64,000 nucleotides of DNA from Arthrobacter sp. AL12 (GTDB taxonomy: Bacteria > Actinomycetota > Actinomycetes > Actinomycetales > Micrococcaceae): positions 124,001-188,000 of the forward strand of contig NZ_JASBQY010000004.1 in assembly GCF_029960645.1 (NCBI RefSeq). The letters are read 5' to 3'. The position numbers and the translations under genes were made by a program. Below the pieces are notes generated by a model that saw nothing but the letters and a program-made list of their open reading frames with translations, ran no database searches and was not told the origin of the DNA. Shown here in pieces: positions 27,671 through 36,291 of this stretch; within the stretch, counting starts at the first letter, position 1; every line of letters begins with the position of its first letter.

Positions 27671-27877
27671 CTAGATATTCGCTGTCTGATTGCTGAGGAA
27701 AGTCTTCTGCACGAACACAAGCGCCGTGTTGATGAAGACTGTCGTTGGTCCGAAGAGCTCAGGATCGTTTGTTGTTGCTGTGATGATGTAGGCCAGGACT
27801 GCTGATACTGCCGACCACGCCGCAGCTTTCAAAGTCTTACCCACGTTAGTGTTCCAAAATTGTGTTGATGGTTTCAT
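27671..27877 (-). CDS. Putative holin
   Basis: A 68-residue protein with two hydrophobic segments (about 13-33 and 44-60). It starts three bases after the endolysin gene. Position and size suit a holin that permeabilises the membrane at lysis; no specific family was identified. Confidence 0.6.
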   Translation of the reverse strand: MKPSTQFWNTNVGKTLKAAAWSAVSAVLAYIITATTNDPELFGPTTVFINTALVFVQKTFLSNQTANI

Positions 27878-27879
27878 GT

Positions 27880-28770
27880 CTATGCTCCTAAGTTAAATAT
27901 TCTTTTTATAGCTGCCCATATTTGCTTGAGCAGGCTGTTGTTGTCTCTGGCTAGGACGAGTGCTTCATCCTTTGCTGCTTGGGCGGCAGCGTCGGCGACA
28001 GCAGATGCACGGTCACGTTCTGCGCGGTCAGCATCCAGTCGTGCTTGTTCTTCCGCGGCCTTCTTAGCAGCATCCAGGGCGGCTTGAGATGCCTGAGCCT
28101 TACGAACCTTTAGATCGGCGTACTCGTTGGAGTTACGGAGTTCGTTCTTAATGCGTTCTATGTCGAAGCCGCTACGGAGGTATGTATCCATACCGCCTTG
28201 GTCGTAGGAACGCTCAAGGACTTCTAGGTACGCCGCAGCTATCTGTGCCGCAGTCACCTTTGGTGTCGGTGGCGTGATTGATCCGCCCTTACCCCAGTCC
28301 GTCGCATGCGAGAACTTGTTCCGAGCTTCACGATCTAAGCGACCAAGGTCGTAGGGCGTGCAACGGGTGTTGACGTACTTGTTGTGCGCCACAAGTGGCA
28401 GATCGCCATAGGCCGAACGGATGTCAGCGATCAGTTCAGCGATGAGGTCGAAGTCTGCGTCGCTTTGGGCGGGATCGCACTCGATTGAGATGGTGTACGG
28501 GTTACCTGGGCCAGTCGCCCATGAGTTGTGCAGTGGATCAACTAAACAAGCCACGCGGCGTCCGTTGCCCGTAGCGACGTAGTGAGCAGATAGTCCGCCG
28601 GCCTTCAGGAAGCCGCCGACGACGCCTTCGAACGATGCGCCCGCATCGGGTGCGTTCCACCAGTGGATGGCGATTTCTTTGATTTGACGATTGACGCCCC
28701 AAGACTGCGGCGTCAGGTTGGCTGGTGTGAAGTTGGGGCTATCCCATTGTGTTAGATATTGGTAACTCAT
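27880..28770 (-). CDS. Endolysin: N-acetylmuramoyl-L-alanine amidase
   Basis: A 296-residue protein. Residues 1-160 form an Amidase_2/PGRP domain with His36 in AIHWWNAPD and a later HNKYVNTRCTPYDL zinc-ligand region. Residues 170-215 resemble a DUF4214 module (AYLEVLERSY...GFDIERIKNELRNSNEY pattern). The rest is an Ala-rich coiled coil ending in a hydrophobic patch. It cuts the stem peptide from peptidoglycan at lysis. The coiled tail is unusual for an endolysin. Confidence 0.88.
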   Translation of the reverse strand: MSYQYLTQWDSPNFTPANLTPQSWGVNRQIKEIAIHWWNAPDAGASFEGVVGGFLKAGGLSAHYVATGNGRRVACLVDPLHNSWATGPGNPYTISIECDPAQSDADFDLIAELIADIRSAYGDLPLVAHNKYVNTRCTPYDLGRLDREARNKFSHATDWGKGGSITPPTPKVTAAQIAAAYLEVLERSYDQGGMDTYLRSGFDIERIKNELRNSNEYADLKVRKAQASQAALDAAKKAAEEQARLDADRAERDRASAVADAAAQAAKDEALVLARDNNSLLKQIWAAIKRIFNLGA

Positions 28771-28794
28771 TCATAATGTCTCCGTTTATGGTTG

Positions 28795-29409
28795 CTATGC
28801 TGCCTCTCTTAGATCGACCGGTTCTTGGCACTCTGACCAAACAGGAAGCTTGTAGAGGTCCTTGTACAGGTCGTCATCCTCATCCGTGTACTTCCATGCC
28901 ACGTAGCGGGTATCGACGTTGGTGGTCGAACGGATGACGCAAGAGATAAGTGGGGAACGGCCGGCTGCTCCAGCTATGCCGTCTTTCCCGTCAGCGCCAA
29001 CGCACCGATTGGATGCGCAGTAGGCGATGACCTGGGCTTGGATCTGTGCATCAGTCAGGGCGGGTGCGTCCTGCCCATCAGAGCCGTCAGTCCCTCGACA
29101 AGTAGTCTCTTGGCAATAGCTCGTGACCGCGGCATATACCGCCTCGACAGTTGGAGATGATCCTTCACATAGGCCGGTCTCGGCGCAGTACTCTGCGACT
29201 GCTAGTTTGACTTCCTGAGCTGTTGGCCGGTCACCCTTATCCCCTTTGTCACCCTTGTCGCCCTTGATGGGTGAACCTGGGGTGATGCTTACGGCTGGCT
29301 GGTTGCGCTCAATAAGCTGGTTCGTGAAGAAAACGTTGCCGCCCACTACTAGCAGGGCCAGCACGATGACGGCAGTTCGCATTACGCCTCTTTTGGACAA
29401 AAACTTCAT
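28795..29409 (-). CDS. Membrane-anchored collagen-like protein with cysteine modules
   Basis: A 204-residue protein from ATG 29409. A transmembrane anchor (residues 10-28) precedes a short collagen-like run with GDKGDKGDKGD, then three modules of the form YC-x(3,4)-xC (AEYCAETGLC, SYCQETTC, AYCASNRC) separated by further Gly-x-Asp stretches. The C-terminal domain is unrecognised. It lies in the tail-tip/lysis region, so a surface-exposed or virion role is possible. Confidence 0.75.
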   Translation of the reverse strand: MKFLSKRGVMRTAVIVLALLVVGGNVFFTNQLIERNQPAVSITPGSPIKGDKGDKGDKGDRPTAQEVKLAVAEYCAETGLCEGSSPTVEAVYAAVTSYCQETTCRGTDGSDGQDAPALTDAQIQAQVIAYCASNRCVGADGKDGIAGAAGRSPLISCVIRSTTNVDTRYVAWKYTDEDDDLYKDLYKLPVWSECQEPVDLREAA

Positions 29410-29714
29410 AGAGACTTCACTCCATTGATGAGGAGCTGATAGAGCGTCGCCAGGAACATGACGCCCATCCCACCGGCGACCCACCAAAAGAACTTGCGGA
29501 TAGTTTCATGCGGCGCGAGGCGTATCTCAAGCCGGTCGTTACTGACATAGTTCTTCTTGATCTCGTCAGTGTTCGCTCGAATGGATGAGCCAACGTCTTT
29601 GAGCAGCTGCTTGATTTCTTTGTTGTCTTCAAGAGTGCGCTCCTGGTACATCTCAAGATGCTCGGCCACGCGTTCGAGCTCATGCCGCTTTACGGTTGTA
29701 TCGCTGTCAGACAC
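29406..29714 (-). CDS. Coiled-coil membrane protein, XhlA/holin-like
   Basis: A 102-residue protein from GTG 29714 (GGGGAT upstream). Residues 5-65 are helical and charged (ERVAEHLEMYQERTLEDN). A single membrane segment lies at about 78-95. This layout resembles hemolysin XhlA, a lysis accessory protein. It overlaps the collagen-like gene by four bases. Confidence 0.65.
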   Translation of the reverse strand: MSDSDTTVKRHELERVAEHLEMYQERTLEDNKEIKQLLKDVGSSIRANTDEIKKNYVSNDRLEIRLAPHETIRKFFWWVAGGMGVMFLATLYQLLINGVKSL

Positions 29715-29798
29715 AAGCGATCCCCATAGCCAGCCCCCGGAGCGCAGATCCGGCGACGATTGCTGTTCCGATGGCTCCAAGCAGATCCACATCGGCTC

Positions 29799-30335
29799 CT
29801 ATAGTGGAATCACGCTTATGACACGGTCTACGAACGTACCCGTTCCAGAACCGACTTTATATTTGGCCGTGAATGTCGTTGACCCTGCATTCAAACCCGT
29901 AACCAGGAAAGCGCCAGATAAGCGCGAAGTGACAGTGTTAATGAGTATGCAGTTCACGTCATCGGCTGCGACAGTAGTTGCGCCGCTAATAGCGAATCCC
30001 ATGCTGGTCTGCGCGGAGAACATCGTAGCATTCAAAAAGACAAGTGCCATGCCATTTGCACTGATCGTTACCGTAACGGCCGGACCGACGGTGGTCAAGT
30101 CAGTGTAAGACGTACTTGACGTTGCTTGTCCTGTTACTACCTTGCTGGACTGCGCCCCTAAGGACAATTTCGAAGAAGGGATGGAAGCATTCGGAATGTT
30201 AGCTATAACTGCCGCTGCCAGACCTCCCACTGTTGTTTTTTTAGTAACAGAGCCTGAAACGTCCACTAGAGGAACGAGGTCGGTTGCATCCGCCACTGCA
30301 AGTAGTCCTAGGTCACTGATCTTTTTGTCGGCCAT
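29799..30335 (-). CDS. Tail fiber or virion-surface protein
   Basis: A 178-residue protein beginning MADKKISDLGLLAVADATDL, the hallmark start of phage tail-associated proteins that tether a variable C-terminal domain. The rest is beta-rich with Ser/Thr/Val repeats. It lies next to the large tail protein gene. Confidence 0.7.
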   Translation of the reverse strand: MADKKISDLGLLAVADATDLVPLVDVSGSVTKKTTVGGLAAAVIANIPNASIPSSKLSLGAQSSKVVTGQATSSTSYTDLTTVGPAVTVTISANGMALVFLNATMFSAQTSMGFAISGATTVAADDVNCILINTVTSRLSGAFLVTGLNAGSTTFTAKYKVGSGTGTFVDRVISVIPL

Positions 30336-30369
30336 ACATTTCTAATCCTTTATATTCCTTAATTTAACA

Positions 30370-32883
30370 TCAAACAGGTGCAGTGGGAAGGTTTTGATAT
30401 TGTTCGCCTTGCAACTCGTCACTTATCTCTTCAATTCTTTCGTGTTGCGCCTGAAGGACGTCACCTACTTCGAGCGTCACGGCAGTCGGCGTGTAAGAAA
30501 GGCTCACTATTTGCAGCAGCAGCCCATCCACAAAGTTGTCGTAGTTAGCAAACCCGACGACTTGGCCCTCCTTGATCGATTCAAGATCGTACCGGGCCGA
30601 GGTGATGGTTATCGGCGTGGTGTAGATAGGGTTCTTGAATCGGTTTATCAGCTTCATGGCTTTGCGCTGCATGGCTGCCGGGTCAGTGAATCGACGATCG
30701 ACGATCCGATGCAGGCCCACTCCCCACTGCGCGATGCTGGCAGCGTCTTCGTACTTCTTGAACACAGGAACGCCTCCCACTTCTCCGCCGATGAAGTAGA
30801 CCCGATTAATCAGCTGCTCCTTGGAGCGCGTGAGATCAAGAGTCTTGACGTGGTAACCCTTCTTGAAGATGTGGTGGGGTGTCGACGCTGTCGGTTGCAT
30901 GTAGATGAAGTTGTCGGCCACGTCGCCGTACCAGTACCAACCATCCGGTGACTGCTCGTAGACGCGCTCCACAGCCTCGAGTTTCGTACTCAGCTCAAAC
31001 TTGAAGGCCGCGGACACGCCTGGGGCAGCTATCGAGTCAGTGCTGTAGGTCGTCACTTGAGGGTTGGTGTCGAGGACGCTCTTGAGCGTCGTCTGTAGTG
31101 GCTGAGATGAATAGTTGATGGTCGTCGTCTCACCGCTGCGCACGAGCTCGTTTGATAGGGCCAGTCCATGAGATGCCAGGGTCACGGTGACACCAGTCTG
31201 CTCGGCATAGGTAGATTGGTAATCGAGGATCGTGCCGCTGAACACTCGGACGCCGCTCGGTGCGCCGGATGCTGCCAGCAGATACTCTCCGTCTTCAGTA
31301 GTCAGGGGCTCCCCCGCTTCGGTGACGAGACGCTGGAACTCTCCATAGTGGACATAGACATCCACCTTGTAATTGATATCCACATCCGTGCCTTCACCCA
31401 CTGAGTTGTTCGTTTGATAAGTGACGGACAACCTGTCTCCGTCTTCCGTAGTGATCGGTTCGCCGGCCTCCGTCGTCAGATTCGCGCGGACTTCCTTCGT
31501 GGTGTTCGGCGACCGAGCAAGGAGGACCGTCGTCGTGGTTCCTGGAGTGTTGATCTTGCGCGTGAACTTCAGATTGTCTTTGACGTCAGTCCAGATCCCG
31601 ATGAACGCGCCGGTCGATGAGTAGACCTTGTAGACGTAGACCTTCTCGTCTTCCTTGCCGATAGCTTCCCAGTCAGTCGGAGGGGGTGGAGGTGGCGGCA
31701 GCTGCGTGAGAACCGGAGCGAAGACAGAAGCCGTGGAGTCGATGAACGTGCCGCCGGATAGGTACATAGTGTTCGTCATGCCATAGACGGTCGCTGTACT
31801 GCTGATAAAGGATGGCTGCATGGTTGCAACGCCAGGGATGAGTGTTGACTGGTAGACCGTGGCCGTGGAGTCAATGAAGCCCCAGGTAGGGATTGGTGGC
31901 GGCAGAAAGTTCCAGCCGCTGTTGTTTCCGCTGTTCGTGCCTCCGACAGTGTTGAAGGTGGCGCCGCCTGTGGCAACTGAGTCTTTGATGTTCAGATACT
32001 GACCGTTGACTGTGCCGCTGGTCTTGACGAACACGTGCTGTAGCCCGACCGATGAGGATTTGATTGTGATCGGTGCTACTGCTGTGCCTGCCGCGATGAA
32101 GTTACCGACGAACTGTGTAGTCGCCGAGCTGCCGCCGACCGTCGAGATAAAGGAAGAGCCCGGCATCAACCAGAGCTTGCCAATCGTGTGCGACGTCGTG
32201 ATGGTCGTAGTTCCATAAACCTGAAGCTCTTTGACATCAGATGAGTCCAGGTTGAAGTTGCCTGTCCCGCTGCAAAGAAAGGTTGCATCCTCAGCGTCGA
32301 AAGTCGTCCCGGTCGCATTGATCAGATTGATGCCACTGCCAGTCAGCGAAACGAAAGAAGTAGTGAAGTCGATTGCCCCGGCTTTGTAGAAGGACATGCT
32401 CCCTACGTCGATCAGATGGCCATTGGAGTTAAGCGATCCGTTGGTTATGGTCGATACGACGCCAAAGTTCAGGGCGCTAGCGCGAAAGGCATCGGTAAGC
32501 CTAAGCGTTGCATTATTTCGAACAGTAACCGTGGCGTTGATGGTGGCGTCATTCTGGTCAAAGGAACAGAGGAAAGATTCGATTTGGAGATTAGCTGTCA
32601 CAGTGACCTTGCTCGATAAGGTAACGTCGCCATGGATGAAGATCGAATTTGGACCACTTAGGGTGACGTTGTAGGCCACTGTTGCAAATGACAAGTCGTC
32701 CACCGAAAGAGTTGCGGCATTGACGCTGACAGACTGTCCGTTTGCAGTGAAGCTATTAGCGTCGAAAACAGCATCATCACTGCTAGTAGGAACTGACGCA
32801 CCACTAGCACCACCACTGGTAGTAGACCAATGACTTGTATCGGTCCAGCTTCCCGAACCACCGCGCCAAAATCTGCTTGCCAT
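30370..32883 (-). CDS. Minor tail protein (receptor-binding region plus tail-associated domain)
   Basis: An 837-residue protein. Residues 1-330 form a beta-helix-like domain starting ASRFWRGGSGSWTDTSHWS, a motif seen in many phage tail proteins. Three FI(D/S)STA(T/S)V repeats follow, then a polyproline linker near residue 395, and a C-terminal tail-associated domain (about 400-837) that contains a duplicated AGEP(I/L)TTEDG motif. It probably forms the tail tip that contacts the host. Confidence 0.82.
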   Translation of the reverse strand: MASRFWRGGSGSWTDTSHWSTTSGGASGASVPTSSDDAVFDANSFTANGQSVSVNAATLSVDDLSFATVAYNVTLSGPNSIFIHGDVTLSSKVTVTANLQIESFLCSFDQNDATINATVTVRNNATLRLTDAFRASALNFGVVSTITNGSLNSNGHLIDVGSMSFYKAGAIDFTTSFVSLTGSGINLINATGTTFDAEDATFLCSGTGNFNLDSSDVKELQVYGTTTITTSHTIGKLWLMPGSSFISTVGGSSATTQFVGNFIAAGTAVAPITIKSSSVGLQHVFVKTSGTVNGQYLNIKDSVATGGATFNTVGGTNSGNNSGWNFLPPPIPTWGFIDSTATVYQSTLIPGVATMQPSFISSTATVYGMTNTMYLSGGTFIDSTASVFAPVLTQLPPPPPPPTDWEAIGKEDEKVYVYKVYSSTGAFIGIWTDVKDNLKFTRKINTPGTTTTVLLARSPNTTKEVRANLTTEAGEPITTEDGDRLSVTYQTNNSVGEGTDVDINYKVDVYVHYGEFQRLVTEAGEPLTTEDGEYLLAASGAPSGVRVFSGTILDYQSTYAEQTGVTVTLASHGLALSNELVRSGETTTINYSSQPLQTTLKSVLDTNPQVTTYSTDSIAAPGVSAAFKFELSTKLEAVERVYEQSPDGWYWYGDVADNFIYMQPTASTPHHIFKKGYHVKTLDLTRSKEQLINRVYFIGGEVGGVPVFKKYEDAASIAQWGVGLHRIVDRRFTDPAAMQRKAMKLINRFKNPIYTTPITITSARYDLESIKEGQVVGFANYDNFVDGLLLQIVSLSYTPTAVTLEVGDVLQAQHERIEEISDELQGEQYQNLPTAPV

Positions 32884-32895
32884 CTAAGTCAGCAC

Positions 32896-33300
32896 CTACA
32901 ACTTAAAGATGCCGCTAGCGTTCCAGGCGGTCGCGATGTCACCACCGTTCGGAGTGATCGGGATGCCACCCACACCACTGTCGATGTAGCAGATCAGGCG
33001 AGACGTGCCGGCCGTTCCTGTGTCTTTGTAGAGGACGATGGCTTCAACTGAAGCACCAGTAACAGCTGCGAAGGTGATGTCAGCTGCATCAGCGACGCCG
33101 TTGGTGACGGTCTTGCTTGCCAGGTTGGCACTCGTTGCTACACGCGCACCTGAGGCGATGTCACTGAGGTACTGGTTCGTCGTCAGGCTCGGCGTATAGA
33201 GCGCCGTATCAACGAGGACGGCCTTGATGTTATCTGAGCTCCAGTTAATTTGTCCGGAGAGGAATCCTTCTCTTGCCTTATCAAAAAGTGCGTTAGCCAT
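32896..33300 (-). CDS. Minor tail protein
   Basis: A 134-residue protein with the segment FDKAREGFLSGQINWSSDNI and ALVDTALYTPSL, typical of small phage tail proteins encoded between distal tail and tail fiber genes. It is beta-rich and ends in a GIFKL tail. Confidence 0.78.
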   Translation of the reverse strand: MANALFDKAREGFLSGQINWSSDNIKAVLVDTALYTPSLTTNQYLSDIASGARVATSANLASKTVTNGVADAADITFAAVTGASVEAIVLYKDTGTAGTSRLICYIDSGVGGIPITPNGGDIATAWNASGIFKL

Positions 33301-33338
33301 ATTTAGTTTTTCCTATTTAATTCTGTCTTTAATGTAAC

Positions 33339-34103
33339 TTACAACCATCGTCTTGTGTAGCTGCTAGTGATCGTAATGCTGCGGGTAGTGAAATCGTCGA
33401 GATACCCTAATCCCCCGTCACCAGGTTCAAAACTAAGTAGCTGCCCAGTGAAGTCATGGGCCGCACCGTTGACGAGAACAAGACCTTTCAGGGTGTCGAC
33501 CTCTAGGACGTCGCCGGCTACCCATGTTCGCGTCACGGCTATTGAGCGGAGAGTCGCAGCGTTAGAGAGGGTGATGGTCTTACTCGTTCCTCCAGTTACC
33601 GCGCCCACTGTCACCTTGATGTACGGGTCAGCTTTGTACGAGCCACCAACGCTGAGTGAGACGGTCGTGTTCGAGGTCGTGTTGCTGGCGCTCGTGATCA
33701 GCGACGTAGATTCAAGATCCCAGCCCATGCCATCAGGCGAGAGGAACTCAATCGAGAACCCGACGCTCGTGATGCCGCGACTGCTGATGATGTTGTTCTG
33801 GACTGACGCAAGGTAGCGACGGATGCCGCCTGCGTAGGCGACGTCAAAGCCCTGGTTTTTCTTCGACATCGCCAATTTGAACGCGTCGAGTGTCTGCTCC
33901 AGTTCTTGCTGGGTGGCTTTGCGGATGAGTCCCTCTACTTTGAAGGCCTTCTTCTGGAACTTCTGTTGGACGATCAGCGCACCGTCGCGCTCTGCGAGCT
34001 CATCTGCCTGGATGCTATTGGTTGGTGCTGAGTAGACGTCGGTAGCCGTCACAGTGACACCATTCGCCTGCATGTTGAAGTCACCGTAGCTGACACCGAT
34101 CAT
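33339..34103 (-). CDS. Distal tail (Dit)-like protein
   Basis: A 254-residue protein with the Dit/phage tail family layout: an N-terminal beta domain (residues 1-120) with GALIVQQKFQKKAFKVEG, and a C-terminal beta domain ending in TITSSYTRRWL. It follows the tape measure gene with a four-base overlap, the usual place of Dit, which caps the tail tube. Confidence 0.8.
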   Translation of the reverse strand: MIGVSYGDFNMQANGVTVTATDVYSAPTNSIQADELAERDGALIVQQKFQKKAFKVEGLIRKATQQELEQTLDAFKLAMSKKNQGFDVAYAGGIRRYLASVQNNIISSRGITSVGFSIEFLSPDGMGWDLESTSLITSASNTTSNTTVSLSVGGSYKADPYIKVTVGAVTGGTSKTITLSNAATLRSIAVTRTWVAGDVLEVDTLKGLVLVNGAAHDFTGQLLSFEPGDGGLGYLDDFTTRSITITSSYTRRWL

Positions 34104-35617
34104 GAGGCCATTCCAAACTTGGCTAGGCGCTGCGTCTTGTCGAGGCGGTTAAAGAATGCCTGGACCGCTTCTGCGGACTGGAACGTGAAGTTGCCGCTCA
34201 AGATGTTTGTGACGCCTCCTGAGCCTTCTGACGCAAGCTCATTGCGTGTTCTATAGGCCTGGGTAACCGACGCACCACGTGGCATGTTTACGATCTCCGG
34301 ACCATTCTCACCAACGAGGGTGGACCCGCCAGGCGAGTAAGCAGTACCGGATGCATTGCCGCGTGCATAAATATTATTCAAACCTCGTTGCGCTGTGGCT
34401 TTACGTTCAGCAGATGCCGGACTGTTCAAGACGCTAAGGAAGACTTGCTTATCTTTCTCATCAGATGCAGAAAGACGGGCCTTGGCGGCTGTTGCTTCTT
34501 CTACGGCAGCTCTCGCATTTTTGGCAGCGTTATACACCGCCATTAATGCACCAATCGCAGCGGCGACCGCTATAGCTGGCATGACAATTGGCGAAGCTAC
34601 CAGAGCAGCGAGACCAGCGAAGCCGGTGCCGACTGCCCCAATTGAAGCCAGGGATACAACCTTGAACAGCGTGAAAACTGGGCCAAGTCCAGCTGCTGCT
34701 AATGCGAGTGTCCCTACTGCCGTCGTCAGTCCGACCACAGCAGTTGTACCGATTACAAGACCCGCGGATAGCTCTGGATTCTTAGATACCCAGTCTGCGA
34801 CCGCTGTGATGATTGGAGTCATGGTCTGAAGCAGCGAAAGCAGCGCGGGCTGGAGAGCCATGCCGATCTTCTGATTCAAGACCTCTGTCTGCGCTGCCCA
34901 CACCGCTTGCTTGCCGGCCGCGCTGTCAGCAAGCTTCGCTGCGTCACCCGACTGAGCGTTGGTCTCTTTGAGGATGCCACTAAAGAGTGCCTGCCTAACG
35001 CCTGCATCAGTCGTGGCTTTGGAAAGGTCCTGGGCGCTGTAGCCCGCCTCCGTCAGCATGTTGCTCAGGTTCTTGGTAACACCAGCATTGTCTACCAGGA
35101 TGCTGTTGCCGTTCTTGATACCTTCCGTAGCACTGGACACAGCTTGACCGAAACTCAAAGCGCTTTGGCGTCCGAAAGCGGCACTGTCCTTGAACCGCTT
35201 CATCAGCGTGACTGCCTCATCAAGGCTAAATCCTGATGCCAATAGATTCTTGAGTCCTATCGCAGCATCGGTAACTGTCATCAGTCCGTCTTTAGCAAGT
35301 GACTGTGCAGCGCGCTCTGCCAGGCCCGCATCGTGCCCAAAGGCGGTTGCCACGCTGTTCAGTCCGGTCAAAGCGGCTTGGTACTTGTTCGCAGAACTGA
35401 TGCTGCGGTCCATCATGCCGATAAGACTGTAGGTAGCGACGCCAGCGGTGGCGGTCACGCCCGCGAGTGCGCCCATGTGGTCGTTGAGACCACCTATTGA
35501 CTTAGCGCTGGCTTGTGATTTCCTACCGGCACCGTCAATGTTATCCCCAACATCCTTAATCACCTTAGAGGCGTTATCTTGGGCTTTAATGAGGATGGAT
35601 ATTGTATTGGATGCCAT
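34100..35617 (-). CDS. Tape measure protein
   Basis: A 505-residue protein with an N-terminal coiled coil (SILIKAQDNASKVIKDVGDN), the TMP-like region with a hydrophobic transmembrane-rich centre (about residues 270-350) and a Gly/Ser-rich C terminus. It is short for a siphovirus tape measure; by the usual ratio the tail would be well under 100 nm. It lies directly after the tail assembly chaperone genes, as expected. Confidence 0.85.
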   Translation of the reverse strand: MASNTISILIKAQDNASKVIKDVGDNIDGAGRKSQASAKSIGGLNDHMGALAGVTATAGVATYSLIGMMDRSISSANKYQAALTGLNSVATAFGHDAGLAERAAQSLAKDGLMTVTDAAIGLKNLLASGFSLDEAVTLMKRFKDSAAFGRQSALSFGQAVSSATEGIKNGNSILVDNAGVTKNLSNMLTEAGYSAQDLSKATTDAGVRQALFSGILKETNAQSGDAAKLADSAAGKQAVWAAQTEVLNQKIGMALQPALLSLLQTMTPIITAVADWVSKNPELSAGLVIGTTAVVGLTTAVGTLALAAAGLGPVFTLFKVVSLASIGAVGTGFAGLAALVASPIVMPAIAVAAAIGALMAVYNAAKNARAAVEEATAAKARLSASDEKDKQVFLSVLNSPASAERKATAQRGLNNIYARGNASGTAYSPGGSTLVGENGPEIVNMPRGASVTQAYRTRNELASEGSGGVTNILSGNFTFQSAEAVQAFFNRLDKTQRLAKFGMAS

Positions 35618-35628
35618 GAAATTATGTG

Positions 35629-36227
35629 TTAAGTGCCGCTAGTTCTTTCTGTCTCTAATTTAGCACGGTCACTATCTAACGACCATATGTAAAAGGCGCG
35701 CTCTATTTCTGCCCACGGCGTTTCAAACGCTGCCTGAATATAGCTTTGATTCAGCCGCTCCATGTAACGGAACAACATGATCTCCAGAACTACTGCGTCT
35801 GGGACTCCTGCGCTGATTCCTCTGACGATGTAGTTTCTGTAGTGTTCGGCTCGCTCGTCAGCAAGGCGCTCTCCATCGCTGCCTTGCGTAAATCTTTTGG
35901 GTCCAGGTCAAACCCCATGATGTCGGCGTAGAGCTTGTCGTTGACTGCGATGCTGGCATCGATGTCGTCAAGCGTCATGTCTACCAACTCGAACTCAGAG
36001 CCGTTGAAGGCTTTGATCTTGCCACTAATGAAGTGATCTTTGACCATTTTTGTCTGCCACTCAACCTGATCGCGCTGCTTCATCGTTGAGAAGTCAGCCT
36101 CAGTAACCGCCATGTTGTCTGCATAAGTGGCCGGCTGCACGTAGGCATAGCACTCTTCGCCCCACTCTTCGCTAAGTCCTGTTAATGATGATTTCTTTAC
36201 AGCTGCATATCGCTTCACTTCGGTCAT
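35629..36227 (-). CDS. Tail assembly chaperone, long form by -1 frameshift (G-T type)
   Basis: The 5' part is shared with the short chaperone. A slippery CCCAAAA at 35901-35895 is in the right phase (C CCA AAA) to shift ribosomes by -1 at codon 111. The shifted frame is open to 35629, giving a protein of about 199 residues that ends TERTSGT. Its C-terminal part (RNYIVRGISAGVPDAVV) has the look of the second chaperone domain of lambda-type G/GT systems. Order before the tape measure gene fits. The frameshift itself is inferred. Confidence 0.75.
35790..36227 (-). CDS. Tail assembly chaperone, short form (G type)
   Basis: A 145-residue protein from ATG 36227 with GGAG upstream. It begins MTEVKRYAAVKKSSLTGLSE and becomes acidic at the C terminus (EPNTTETTSSEESAQESQ). 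It lies between the tail tube and the tape measure genes. The zero frame ends at 35790; the -1 frame continues. Confidence 0.85.
   Translation of the reverse strand: MTEVKRYAAVKKSSLTGLSEEWGEECYAYVQPATYADNMAVTEADFSTMKQRDQVEWQTKMVKDHFISGKIKAFNGSEFELVDMTLDDIDASIAVNDKLYADIMGFDLDPKDLRKAAMESALLTSEPNTTETTSSEESAQESQTQ
35895..35901 (-). promoter_or_regulatory. Ribosomal frameshift heptamer CCCAAAA
   Basis: In zero frame the codons are CCA AAA preceded by C, a canonical X-XXY-YYZ slippery sequence. Both tRNAs can re-pair after a -1 slip (CCC AAA). Confidence 0.75.
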
Positions 36228-36240
36228 AGATACTCCAATT

Positions 36241-36279
36241 AAAAATAGTGCCTTCATTTAAACACGAGGCACTATTTTT
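36241..36279. terminator. Terminator after the tail tube gene
   Basis: A perfect 13-bp stem (36241-36253 with 36267-36279) flanked by A and T tracts. It lies between the major tail gene and the chaperones and probably reduces expression downstream. Confidence 0.9.
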
Positions 36280-36291
36280 ATAAAGGGTGAA

